From Nautilus pompilius (lineage: Eukaryota > Mollusca > Cephalopoda > Nautilida > Nautilidae), in the NCBI GenBank assembly GCA_018389105.1, contig JACATO010000095.1, forward strand, positions 2,477,501-2,541,500: DNA of 64,000 bases. The letters are read 5' to 3'. The notes below the pieces were generated by a model. The model worked only from the letters and a program-made list of their open reading frames with translations, did not search any database and was not told the DNA's origin. Both the position numbers and the translations under genes were made by a program. Positions 25,716 to 37,805 of this stretch are shown piece by piece; within the stretch, counting starts at the first letter, position 1; each line of letters opens with the position of its first letter.

Positions 25716-28467
25716 GTAAGTTATGATCTCTTTTATTATGTTTACTTTTGATTGTATCTGAAATACATATGCATTCTCTTTTCTGTGCTATTTAAATTTA
25801 GCTTAAACAAAAAAAAAAATAACCAAATTAATTCTAACTTGTGCATTAAAGCAAAAAAATTTGTCCAAGTTGACTGATTGTGGGAAGTTTTTTTTTAAAA
25901 TTTTTTTTATTTAGTTACACATTACAACTAGAAGTATATTGGTGACAAAGCAAAATTATAATGTACTTCTTGGAGATTTAAGCAGAAATAAATATGAAAG
26001 TTAAAACATGGTTTCATGAACATTCCCACTACTACTAAATATTTTAAATATTTATGTTCTTTAAAATAAAATAAGTAAACATTTTGTTGTTGAGGTAATC
26101 ATAAATTGCTATGTTACATGATGCTTTATCAAGTAGTGAATGGCTTGCATGCACTTAAGCTAGCCAATTTTGATGGTTTTTGATTAGTTTTTTCATTAAG
26201 TTGTGCTGTGGACTTTTAGCACAGAAAGGTATTTATGGATGCACATTCTCATTATGTTCTACCCAGCTGTCAGGATGACTAGGACCTTTACTGTTACTCC
26301 ACAAGCTTTGTTTTGGGTGCAGTAGTGTCCACTTCACTGTCTTGGTTGTACTGTAAAACAGTACCAGTTGTGCTCAACTAAATTTGAATTCTGCAAGGTT
26401 TGGCTCTTTTTAGGGACCATCTTCTGTATTCTTTATTTCACTCTTTTACACACTGATCTGGGTGGGGGGGTGGGCAGGTACTCCAATTTTCTGTTACTGC
26501 TGACACAAGGGTTTTCTACTGTAGTTTGATCACTGAAATGTTTGGCCAGATTTAGATCAAATCTTGTAGCTTGAGTGAAGAGCAAAACTTTTATTATGAA
26601 ATTTGTTTCTTATCTTCATGTGATGTGAATAAAAGCCAAAAAAAATTCTTATGGAATAGAATTCTTTTTAAAAGACATGGATGTATATTTTAAAAAAAGA
26701 AAGTGGTTAAGAAGTTATAAATTTGTAGAAATCTGTTTTATTATGAAATGCGCACTATTTAGGCTGAGATGTTTCTCGTGAACTTAATTTACAGCGTGCA
26801 GCCTGATTTGAGCTTGTACTGATGCACTTCTAAATTATGATCAAAAGCCTGTTTTGACTTTGTTATAGAACTTTTCTATGAGCATTTAGTCGCAAAGAAG
26901 CAGAAGATACTGAAAGAAGCAATGGCTTGCTTGTTGTTGCCACATTGAATTTCATGCTGCTTGTTTGACAAATTTGATTTGCCTCCTTTTGTCTCTCACC
27001 AACCCTGTTTCTTTCCTTTCCCATTCAACTCAGAAATACATTTAATATCGCTCTCTTCTCTTTATCAAAGCTAAGCACTGGACTAGAGACCCAGTGTGTA
27101 AGCGCAGTGGAGATTTGGAATATAGTATCCCCAGGACAGCTACAGTCCTAGAAGTAAAAAATCCTGCTGACATGCTGGGTAAGTCCTCTCCGTTGAACAG
27201 GCATGTTATACTGACGTTGTTCTGTGATGGAGGCAGTGGTAGCATCCAATCCCCAAGCAGCCAGCCAGGCAACCATAATATATGTAACAGTAGTTGCTGT
27301 ATTTATTGCTTTTTACGTTGTGTAGGATCTAAATTAGTTGAATTTGTAAGTGCTTCTTAAAGATGGTAACATAAATGTTTAGCCACACACAGATTCATGG
27401 TTAATAGAATAACTTTTTAACATTCAAGAAAACAAAAGTGAGGAATATGGGGTTCGAAAAATTAATAATTCATGTTGAGAACAAAAATCAAGTTGCTATC
27501 ATTAACTTTCATTTATTCCATACTTGCATTATATTTAAAAAAAAAAAACAAACACTCTGTCTGATATAAGCAACAAACCCTAATGTCAAATGAAATCAAC
27601 TGTAAAAGAAAAGAATAAAAGAAAAATTCCACAGTTTTATGAAATATAATCACTTTTGTTATCTTCACAAAAAATATTGTCTGAGTATTTTTTAAATAAG
27701 TATTGGAGCTGAAATCAATATGAAACTGCTTCGTGCATTTTTTTGGAAAAAATGCTGTTGGAACAGACTTGTTTTCTAAATCCATTGCTTTGATTATTTC
27801 TTTGATCACTTGTCAATCTTAAATTTGCTAAATTGCATTGTATGCTTTGTTGAAATATGTTTACTGGAAGCATTTTCAAATAAAGAACTCGACATTTTTA
27901 TAAAAACCAAAACTTTAGTATATGCATGTGGCAAAACATTTTCATTGAGAAATCTGTCATTAAGAGATGAATAGAAGTTGTTGGTGTTATGTTTCTAACT
28001 GGATCTATGTGCATGTGCTTACTAACATGCCAATTATTGGAGGATGTTTATTGAATAAATAATATTGAAAGAAGACAGATTCTCATTCAGAAATGCTATT
28101 CTGATCAGTGTTCTTTTTGTTTTTTCATTTTGTTTCCTGGAAAAATCTAGGTGAAAAGTTTAGATGCCTCTTCCAAAACTGTGCACCATTAAATGCCTTG
28201 AGGTTCATCATTAGCATCACTATATATTTAATTGGTAATATATGGTAATTTTATTTTAAATATTTTGGCTAAATTTTATCTGGCTGTCACTAAGAATTTA
28301 AACTACAACTAAAAAAAACAACTAGATAAATATTTGGTACAGTTACCATTTAGAATATGCAAACATTGAAGACTGCAGAAAACATTGACCTGTGTATAAT
28401 GACAGTATATTTAAAATCACTGAAAATGTGAATTAACAACAAATGTTAACATATATATATATATATA
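25716..28467 (+). other. CaMKII intron, 5' part of the 13-kb intron
   Basis: AT-rich intron with homopolymer runs. A GC-richer island at about 27040-27280 has open frames on both strands but no family similarity and no convincing splice pair. A TA tract at about 28451-28467 leads into the mini-element. Confidence 0.55.
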
Positions 28468-28705
28468 CAGGGTGTCCGTAAAGTTACTATACAGTCTTAC
28501 AAGTTACTGGTCGTTGTTTCAATGCCGGTACGATGACATTTCTCAGTTTGTCCAGGTACCTTTCTCCTGTAACAGTTCCGTCGAAGAACTGTGGACCCAC
28601 AATTCCATCAGACGATATTCCTGCCCAGACAGTTATTCCAGGCTGGTTCAATTGGGACGTGATCGTAAACTGGTAAGACTGTATAGTAACTTTACGGACA
28701 CCCTG
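28468..28705 (-). mobile_element. 238-bp internally deleted Tc1/mariner element
   Basis: Nearly perfect inverted ends of about 33 bp (CAGGGTGTCCGTAAAGTTAC at the left and its complement at the right) bounded by TA. Between them the - strand keeps an uninterrupted piece reading QPGITVWAGISSDGIVGP, then QFFDGTVTGERYLD and KLRNVIVPALKQ. This is the region of a Tc1/mariner-type DDE transposase just after the first catalytic Asp. The element thus looks like an autonomous transposon that lost both ends of its gene but kept its termini. Confidence 0.85.
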
Positions 28706-28711
28706 TATATA

Positions 28712-30540
28712 CAGTCATACCTCACCTTACGTCCTTAATTTGTTCCAAGACTCGCGACTTAAGTCGAATAAACTCTTTAAAAAACAACCTAGACCCCCTA
28801 TAAACCCTCTATAAATAACCTCATAACGTCACTAATAACATCAGCATGTAGGAATACAATAAGTCATTCGATAGTTCAACATTTTTACATTCTTTTTAAT
28901 AAATTTATACATTTTAATTGATACTAATGTAGAGAAAAAAAACAAAAAAATTTACCTGATGGGTGACATCGATGTGCTTGATAAGCCAGAGGTGGAGGTT
29001 AGAGGAGAAGGGTGAGACCACGTTGACGGCTGAGGCTCTCCAGCAGACTATTCAAGTTCTTCCTGTTGATTTTCGATGCGCTGCAAGAACTGGGCGAGTG
29101 TGCCCTGAATAGTCTTGCTCTTCTTTTCACGTAGGATGATCCTATAAGGAACAATAGCATCATGAACTGCCCCCATAATTTTTGTGAAGTGTTGAGCATT
29201 GGGATCCATCTCCTCGGAAATTGCAAGCACTTTCTTGATGTGTGCAAAGCCCTGCTGCATTCTGCTGATGGTGAAGTGTTGCGGTTCTTGTAGATTTCAT
29301 ATCCCTTCCAAAAGTCATTGCAGCTACAACCTGCCTAAGCGTACTCCTAAGGTAGTAGCGTTTGAAGGTGGCAATGATACCCTGGTCCATCGGCTGCAAG
29401 AGTGAGGTGGCGTTGGGGGAGGTAAACGACGGTGATGTTCGGATTAAAATCGACAAGGTTTTGCAAGTAGCTAGGACATTGTCTAAAATAAGGAGGATCT
29501 TGAACAGGATGCCCTTCTCCTTACAATACTTCTCCACTGATGGTACAAAGTGGTTGAAGAACCAATCCTCAAAAATCGCAACAGTCACCCAAGCCTTTGG
29601 GTTTGCCATCCATACAACTGGGAGAGAGGCTTTAGGGATATTCTTCAGCGCTCAAGGATTCTGGGCATGATACACCAGCAGCGGCTTTAATTTAAAGTTG
29701 CCCGAGAAATTGCCTCCCAACAGAAGGCTCAAACAGTCTTTTGTGACCTTGAAGCCTGGCATAGCCTTCTCCTTGGCTATGAATGAACCATTTGGCACTC
29801 TCTTCTAGAAGAGACCGGTCTCATCCACATTGAATATCTGTTCTGGAAGAAATCCGTTCTCCTCAATAATCTTCGCCAAAGTCGCTGGGAATTCCAATGC
29901 AGTTAATTCATCGACCCACGCACTTTCGCCTTGGATCTTGACGTTGTGAAGACTGTGTCACTGCTTAAACTACATAAACCATCCTGAACATCCCTTGAAT
30001 TCTGTATCTTTCTCATCAGGAAACTTGTTCTTGAGGACTTTAAACAAAGACAACGCTTTCTCCTGAATCAACAGCTGGCTTATGGGAATACACTGACGAG
30101 TGTGCTGTTCAATCCAAAGAGAAAGATGATGTTCCATTTCCTCCTAGATCTTGCTGATGACAGTGTTCTTCATTGCTGGAACATCGTCTTTGATGTGGGC
30201 TAAAATCCGTGCCTTATCATGAACAATTGTCAATACTGTTGTCCGATTCAAGCTAAAAGCATGAGCTATGGCGGCAACCTTTTCCCCATTTTGATGGCAT
30301 TTAATCATAGCCAGCTTATCTTTCATTGATATAGCACAGTGCTTAGTAGCACCAGCATTAGGACTATCAGTTGGAACTTTCTTCGGCACCATTGGGTACA
30401 AATAAAGCCACAAATTCAACCCTAACGAGACACTGCAAAAAACACATGCACAAGCACAAGTTTGAATCATCTGGCAAGAACTACAGCATCGCCACGCGGC
30501 AAACGCTGGAACTATAGGTACCGAACATCATGTAAACTAA
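28712..30540 (-). mobile_element. Tigger1-like (pogo) transposon copy
   Basis: Starts after TA with CAGTCATACCTCACC, a Tigger-type terminus, only six bases from the end of the mini-element. The matching right terminus was not found before about 30540, so that end is probably truncated or diverged. It contains a - strand gene similar to TIGD1. The junction at 28706-28711 is TATATA, suggesting that both elements entered the same TA tract. Confidence 0.8.
29040..30470 (-). pseudogene. TIGD1-like pogo transposase, broken
   Basis: N-terminal helix-turn-helix block: AISMKDKLAMIKCHQNGEKV and NRTTVLTIVHDKARI (30370-30190). Then a CENP-B-like middle (EQHTRQCIPISQ), then the DDE domain with FNVDETGLF (about 29840, first catalytic Asp), LLGGNFSGNFKLKPLLVYHA (about 29700), MANPKAWVTVAIFEDWF (29609 onward), LLILDNV (about 29480) and SLLQPMDQGIIATFKRYYLR (about 29395-29335). 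These blocks and their order are those of Tigger transposable element-derived protein 1. Several stops and frame changes interrupt it. The C-terminal tail is in two competing frames at 29260-29000. Confidence 0.88.
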
Positions 30541-32691
30541 TAAGTGTACTGTACACAATATTTAAAAAATTTTTAAGCTTTTAAGAAAGCAATCAAGATA
30601 GTTAACTATTTCTTATGCATGCACATCTGAACATGAAGGAATGTAGGCAATGATTATTTGAACAGTGAAAAGTGATGCTATTCCTTGCTCTATAGCTCTT
30701 GTTCATGATTGCATGCCAATTGTAAGTTGGTTGTAAAGTTTATTAATATTTAATAACTACTGGGAAGGCAGTGCTTGTGTATATGAAGGAAATCCATTGT
30801 TTGTGGAGCCAAATTTCAAAAGACTTAAACTGAAATCTCAATAGTTAGTTGTCACAAGTGGTAGCTGCTCTATTTCAGGAATTCCTGACTCTCTTTTTTT
30901 GTTATCAGACAATGCCTGCTGGTTTATTCCAGTTTTTTTGGAGGGTGTATGCAGATTTTGTTGAAAGATTCTTTTTTAGTTTATTTACAGACTAGTTACT
31001 TTAATCTGACAGTATTTTCAGTTTTTTAAAGAAAAAACCTGTTTTTATTTTCAGTGAGTGTTGTATATTTTGTTGTGTTTTCTCCATCAAATCAGTCTAG
31101 TAACTATTAATTTTTTTTTATTTACTTTGTCCTTTTGATGTGTATTATTCAGTTTGTAGTGTGCTTGTTTTTATACATTGTACTAGTCACTTAATCAACA
31201 TTAAGGATTAATTGTTGCTAGTATCTACATGTTGCTAGCTTTTTTCTTAACCTACACCATGGGGTTTAATCTTTGTCATGTCATTATGATGCTAGCAAAA
31301 CTCTATAAGCCTTTTTTCATTCTTATTTTGACTGTGTGAGCCATCTTGAAAAACCTTCAAACTCTTTGTTTTTTAATTTGCTGCTCTGAACACAGTTTAC
31401 GAGTACAGTTAATTTTAGGGCTATGCATCCTTTCCGTCAAAAGATAACTGATTTTGGTCACCCGTGTGCTTGGAAATAGCATTAGCATAAAAAGTTAAAC
31501 TCAAACATGAAACAATAACTTTTTATCTAGATATTTTCACCACTCTACCACCATTTTTTTTCATGTTAACTTATATTTGCACAATCAATTTTAATATACT
31601 AGAAATTTTCCAAAAGCATTTTTAGAAATATCTTTTACATTGAAACACAAAATAGTAGCCCTACTTAGTGTTTCATCTTATTTTCTGGTTGCTGAAAAAT
31701 GCTTGCCTTTTCAAGACAGCAGTGTTATTGAATATTTCTCAACTCCATGAGATTCCCAAACTATTACATAAAGTTAAATGAAAAACAACTAGTTGTTAAC
31801 TTGACATTATTAAGAATTTGTAAAATTACTAAATTAAAATTTTTTTACGATACCAAAATTCAAATTTAGAATACCTTTTTATTTTATCTGTTTAATATAT
31901 TAGAAACTAAGTTTATCCTTAATAGTGAATTGATGGAAATAAACATTAAAGTAAAACTTATGTAATTACATAGGTTCTTTGTGGTTTGAACTACTGACTA
32001 TGGAACCTGTCATCTAGCAACTGAGTTTCATGGGAAAGATTGTTTAAATTTGTTATCTGGAGGGATATCAAATCAAAACCAGGAAAGTGTTTTTGCCTCT
32101 TTTTTAATAATCTAATTTAAATTAAATTTTTGCAGGACTAAAATGGCTTGCTGAGTAACCAAAGATCTATGAAAAGGGACTTATGCATTAATTTCTCAGC
32201 GCATTGATTTGGAAGGCATTTGTCTAGTAAAATAAGTAATTTATATCAAAAGTGTTTATTTTGTTTTCATGTGATAATCATTTTTCAGTTTTTTCTTTAA
32301 TTTACCTCATACATAAGAAACATTTATTCTAAAGCAGCATCTGATATTGGCATTTCATATAAACAAGGTAAAATATTATATGAAAATCTGACTAAGTGTA
32401 ATTAAAAAATAAATACCATATTTTTCATCATATAAGTTTAAACTTTTTTATTCTGGAAGTACACGCTTTGAATGGATAGTCATTGAAATCACTTTAATGA
32501 AAATATAAAAATTGACTGTTATTTTCTGAAATAAATTAAAATTGTTCATTTGAAACAGACTACAGAAATTACTGCTCAAAACATTTGCTAAATTATCCAA
32601 TCAATAAGAAGTGAACATTCACCAATTGCATTCTATATATCCTTTTTAATTCTATTTACATGTGTAAATAGTCCCAACAAATCCTCTACCT
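30541..32691 (+). other. CaMKII intron
   Basis: AT-rich intron between two DNA transposons. No recognisable coding sequence or repeat. It ends in CTCTACCT, the left target duplication of the Charlie8-like element. Confidence 0.6.
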
Positions 32692-32939
32692 CAGGAGTGC
32701 ACAACTTCTTTTCAATGTGGGCCACTTTCACATGACACCTCAATCAGCAGGCCACACAAGTTCAGCATCCATCTCTATACCTTATAACATGAAATTTTTT
32801 TATAGACTTATTCAGATCAATTTGTTATATAGAATTATTTTATTTACATGGATGTCAGTTACAAAAAAAAAAGATTGTGGTCAGTGAGAGACATTGCAGC
32901 GCTTCTCTGACACCAACTGGTTAATGTTGGGCTCCAATG

Positions 32940-34700
32940 AGGTGGTCGCAACTCTGAGCACTGCCTGCAGGTTATCATCTGTTAGTCTTGTTCACAGGGG
33001 TGACCTGGTCATCTTCATTAAGGAAAACACTTGTTCACATATGTAAATGCTTCCAAACATTGAGATCCATTTCTGTGCATTCGCAGTGATATTGGACAAC
33101 AGATGCTGGTCCAGACCCTGATAGAATTGTAGGAGTGGCATCTCTCTGTGCTTATTCCTCATCACTGCGAAGCACTGGAGTTCAATTACTTCCAGCTGTA
33201 TATCACCAGGTACAGTTTCAGCATCCACAGAGAATGGATCTGCAAGTAGTCTGAATGCAGCCTGATCGTTCCTGAACTGACCAAATATGATGGTGAATGG
33301 CTGCTGCAGGTCTTCAAGCACACAGCTGTAATGTCCCCAGTTGTAATACTTGGGCAAAAAGGTGTCTTGGCATGCTTTAACTTGGTTGCAAAAAGTTTGT
33401 TTCATTTCAAATGCACAGATTGCCTCAAACAAGTCACAAATCAGATTCTCTCTCCCCTGCAGTTTCAGGTTGAGATCATTGAAGTGTGCAGTGAGGTCTG
33501 TCAAAAAGGCAAAATCAGCAATCCAGTCAGCATCCTCCATGACTGATGACTGAAGTGTCCTTTCCTCTCTGCTGTAAAAACAGCTTGATTTCATTTCACA
33601 GAACAAAAAATTGTTTCAAAACATTACCATGGCTCAGCCACCTCACTTCTGTGTGAAACATCCCCATAAGCCGCACTGATGTCCTTCAGAAAAGACTGGA
33701 ATTCTTTGTGATTTACTGATCTTGCTCGGATAAAAGTAACAGTAGATATAACAAAGTCCATTATATCTTTGAATTTTTAAATGTTTTCCACACAATGTCT
33801 CCTGATGAATTATGCAGTGGTAATCTTTTAGTTGTGCTGCGAGATCCGGTCCTAGGTGTCTCTTCAGACATCCGATGAAGCCATTCGTCTCACCGATCAT
33901 GGCAGGAGCACCATCGGTTGTCACAGATACTAACTTATTCCATGGTAACTTTACGTCCGTGACTGTTTTTTTTTTTTTTTTTGAAGGCACTGAAAATTTC
34001 GGACCCAGTTGTTCTGCCATGCAAGGGCACTAGTGATGCAAGTTCTTGATAGACTTAACATGCTTTGGTGACACCACATAAATATTTGAGAGATGTGTTG
34101 TATCAGTCTTGTCTGTGCTCTCATCCAAAGCAGCAGAAAAATACTTGATGTGATTTATTTTGCTTTTTAACTGATCGTATGAATTATTGGCCATGTCAAA
34201 AATGCGTCACTGAATGTTTGTTCTTGAAAGACTAGTGTCGTTAAAAACATCTTTGGGCAAAGTACATCGCATACCTCCATCATACAGTCATTCACAAACT
34301 CACCATCGGTGAAGAGATGGGCAGATTTCACGATAAGTTTAGCAACCCTGTAGCTGGCAATGATTGCTGCTTCTGACTCCTTTCTTCTCTTTTCAAACAC
34401 ACTTTGTTGCCTCACCAGTTGCTTTTTCAAGACTTCTATCTTTTGCGTTTTGTTCTCACCTTGTAGATCACAAAGTTTTGGGTGTTTTGTTTTGTAATGT
34501 CTTCGTAAATTATATTCTTTTGCCAATGCTACACATTCCAAACACACTAGGTATGTGAAAGTGTCAGGACTTGATTTAAAAAAAAAAGTACTTGAGTGTC
34601 CATTCTGGATTAAATTTCCTGTGCTCATGATCAACCTTTCTTGTTTTACTTGCACTTGGTTTTGACAATAACATCTTAGCACGTGGAGAAATAACATTTG
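32940..34700 (-). pseudogene. hAT transposase, Charlie8/GTF2IRD2 type, broken
   Basis: N-terminus: a zinc-binding block CLECVALAKEYNLRRHYKTKH (about 34555-34495), then KRRKESEAAIIASYRVAKLI. Middle: ALDESTDKTDTTHLS, then LPWNKLVSVTTDGAPAMIG (about 33940-33880) and CIIHQETLCGK, the RNase H-like core shared with Charlie8 and the domesticated GTF2IRD2. C-terminal part: one open stretch 33606-32992 with LTAHFNDLNLKLQGREN and the hAT dimerisation-region blocks. At least two frame breaks separate these pieces. The usual protein has about 600 residues, and most of it is represented. Confidence 0.88.
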
Positions 34701-35059
34701 CCTATTCAGGTTTTTGGCACCTAGCTTATTTAGGGAGCAGAGCTGAACTGGTGTGCATCCGGTGCTTGGGTCGCTGTCTCCACAAGTACCTTTTGCTGAC
34801 CACTTGCCCATGAGATGTGGCATGTGGCAGTTCCGTGTTTTCTCAGGCAGAACGCCCCAGTGGCATTAACCAATGGCAATACAACCTCGATTGTGTCAGC
34901 CACACTGGCGGTCACATTTTGACTGCCAGCCCCTGTCCACGGCAGCAGTTGGAGGTCTGTGATGCAAGCGTGAGTCATCACTGTGACAATAGTACGCAAC
35001 GGATAGTGAGTAAGTGGCAGTAAGAGAGGCCCAGTGATGCTTGGGGATAGGAAGTACAG

Positions 35060-35345
35060 TTCCACACAGTATTCAACTGCGGTTAGGGTCGTAACAGCGA
35101 GGTCTCTTCCTGGCGATTACGGTCTCCACACTGGGTGTGTTGGCCCACCAGAGGATTTCTTCATGGGGCATGCGATCCCCCAGGTGATGCTGGCAATGAA
35201 TGCGAAACTCCTTGAGGCATCACCAATGTCGATGGTACAGGGTCCAGCACTCAGTGCCGTATGTCAGCGCTACCAGGCATATGACCCAGTAGACAGCTAC
35301 CTTCGTCAAGGTCTGCAGGTTACACAACCATTTAAGATGACGAAA
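35060..35345 (-). mobile_element. LINE reverse-transcriptase C-terminal fragment
   Basis: On the - strand this reads VAVYWVICLVALTYGTECWT and LYHRHW, then FRIHCQHHLGDRMPHEEILW and a block with SVETVIARK. It matches the region after the polymerase domain of non-LTR elements (xTLLYGxExWTxYxxH...RCLRxIL...VPNxEVLxxA...SIExxxxxxxLRW). It lies inside the hAT transposon at 32692-35513, so either it inserted there or the hAT captured it. Both ends are truncated and no poly-A tail was seen. Confidence 0.7.
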
Positions 35346-35513
35346 ATATGAGCTGTAGAAAATTGAATGACAATTAAAACATTGGAAAACAACCACTAGA
35401 TGGCAATGTATCACATTTAACTAATTTATCTAACTGAACTTGGCTGCTATATTTATTTTAAAATGTTTTCATTTTGGCACATTCATTGGTGGGCCGTATG
35501 TTGAGCACCCCTG

Positions 35514-37805
35514 CTCTATCTCATCTCAAAATGCCTCCCATTAAGTCATGCAAGTCTAACTTGGCAGCTTTTAAGCTCAAAGTTGATAATTTTGCTGAAG
35601 AAAATGGTGGTAGCATGGCCATGCCCCAGAAATACTGTGCCATTGAGAAATGTTTCAGGGACTGGCATAAAGAAAAGGATATTACAGACTGTGAAAAAGA
35701 ACCAAGAAGGAAAATCACCACTGCAAAGCTAGGGTTAGTAACACTGAAGATAAGTTAGAAGAATATGTGCTAACTCAACACACTGTATTTCATGGCTGAG
35801 ACTAAAGGCCAAACAAATCAGAAATGTTGATCACACTCTTTCACCCTATCTTTCATATGCTGGTATACAGTATTCACCATGGTAGTTTCCCAGAGGTCTG
35901 TACTAAATTATACAATCAGAAAACAGCTGAGCATGTTAGCCTCATTGTGAATCCTAGATGTTAAACAACTTTACTGAGCTGTGCTTTTGAAAATAAAATT
36001 GAGTTGAATTTATGAATTTCAGTGTGTATAATATTTAAAAATCAAATAAAGTGTTGAAAATAGATAAATTTGACATGTCTGGCTTTTTAAAGTATGCAAT
36101 GCAAATGACTCAGGATCACCCAATGCTCATTAATGCCATACAGTTATTAAAACAGACGCCAAGTTTTTGATAACAGAACCAAAAATAACATTTTCAGTTT
36201 GTTTCTTTTATATCTCCATGATTACAAACATGTTGAAAAACTTTCACTATCTCATTTATCTGGAACATTGTTCCACAAAATAGTTAAAAGATATGCACAA
36301 ACAGCTCATTAATGTTCATGAACCTTGAAGTACTGTAGACAGCAATGAGATGCAGCAGTGTTGATGTGGTTCTGACTGGTTGAAAGTTTGGCTGACTACC
36401 ACAGTGGATTTAGCCTTGTCTTATACTCAAAACTGATTTATCAATGAGTGTAGATGTAGTCTTGTGACTTTGTTTTAAGCTATTTACCAGTCTCACTGCA
36501 TAGCAGATATGATAAAATGAGATTGAGTGTGTAGAAAGAAGGCTGTAACTAGGGTTTTTACTTGAAACCTTAATTAGCAAGTTTTTGAATATTGGAAATG
36601 TGAAGTATGAGTCTTTGTTTTTTTGTTTTTTGCATCTCTCCTCTTAATGAAAAAACAAACCCTGCACAAATAAGAAAAGGAAGTTTTATTTAATCAGAAA
36701 ATGCAATATCAAGTTATTATTTGTTGGATTTTTCTGTTTGTTTTTTCTATGGGATTTATGCAAAGGTGCTATTTTTTTCCTATTGAGGTCGCTTATTAGA
36801 TTGTTCAGATAAAGTAGAGACATTTTTGTCAGACCTGCAAATTTTAGATAGCTTAAGATGATGCTTATACATATTTTAATATCATTATAAATCATAGATT
36901 CTTAAAACCCAATTTTTCTGTCTTAAAGTAATTTCCAGTTAGTTTAAAGAAATCTTGATTGTTTTCACATAAGTTTGTTTGTTTAAAATGTACTAAATTT
37001 TTTGGTGTTTTAAAAATTCTAAACCATAAAAATGTCATTTAAAGTGACTTTATAACTATTAAACATTTTATGTTTTATTCCTACAGTCTACTGGGTGCCT
37101 GATTGACTTGGAATTTATATCATTAGCAATTAAAAATTTTAATTGAATATTATGTAGTACAGCCTGTAACTATACCTAAGGGTGCAGAGGGTCTATATGT
37201 TTGTTTTTATATCTGTCTGCCTGTATTCTGTTTTGTTCAGATAGCCTTGTATTAATATTTTTTGTCTTTTTTAGTATGGAAATTAATTAATTTCATGTAC
37301 AACATTGCAAGGATACTTAGTGCAAAGTCACTGACTTTTATAAGAGAATATTCTTCTTATAAACTGAAAAATAGCCGAGGTGTAGCTTGGCATCAGGGGA
37401 TGAGTAAGGTTTTCTATTGCAGGTAGTGCTTCAAATATAACAAAGTATATCTTCTTTCTTGACTTGACCTCTTGCATCTTGTTTTCTTGTGTAGATTCCC
37501 TTTGTTTGACAGTCTATTTTTGTAAATGTCTCTCCCAGGCATGGCAGTTGAGAATTTGTCAGTAGCAGAGGATTATTGTCTGATCCAGATCATGTTGAGA
37601 ATGACTTTGAACAAAAATTTAACATGAGAAACAAAAAAGTATTTAAAATCAGTATTTAGATTGTTAATGGATTCATTTCAAGCTACTACTACATTTCTGT
37701 TGTAGCTAATATCAGCAGAAACATAGAATCACCTTTGGTGCTAACTTTTAAATTAGATCGTAACTTTAGTTGAGTTGGAATTTTGAACTTGTTTTTTTAT
37801 CAAGT
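35514..37805 (+). other. CaMKII intron
   Basis: AT-rich intron. The open frame at 35474-35758 (PPIKSCKSNLAAFKLKVDNF) crosses the edge of the hAT element and contains a piece resembling the N-terminal region of Tigger/pogo proteins (AAFKLKVDNFAEENG), probably a fragment of another old transposon. Nothing else was recognised. Confidence 0.5.
35528..35715 (+). pseudogene. Short pogo-like transposase fragment
   Basis: Reads SCKSNLAAFKLKVDNFAEEN, then KYCAIEKCFRDWHKEKDI. The blocks YxAAFKLKVIxFAEExGN and VRxWRKxK are common to the DNA-binding N-terminus of Tigger/pogo-type and related animal repeat proteins. Only this N-terminal part is present, without a recognisable catalytic domain or termini. 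Confidence 0.5.

Larger units (their letters stand above)
32692..35513 (-). mobile_element. Charlie8-like hAT transposon (GTF2IRD2 type)
   Basis: A 2822-bp element with ends CAGGAGTGCACAAC and GTTGAGCACCCCTG. It is flanked by CTCTACCT (32684-32691) and CTCTATCT (35514-35521), an 8-bp target duplication with one difference. The transposase runs on the - strand. A LINE fragment lies between its left-reading gene start and the right terminus. One base change in the duplication and a largely readable gene suggest moderate age. Confidence 0.9.

Noticed and set aside
27094-27360. Candidate extra CaMKII exon between the two hub exons
   Set aside because: Exons 25621-25715 and 38935-39049 join in phase and in perfect agreement with the family; an insertion there would disrupt the hub fold.
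34730-35065. 111-codon - strand frame inside the Charlie8-like element, considered as a captured gene
   Set aside because: It spans the junction between the LINE fragment and hAT sequence and shows no similarity of its own.
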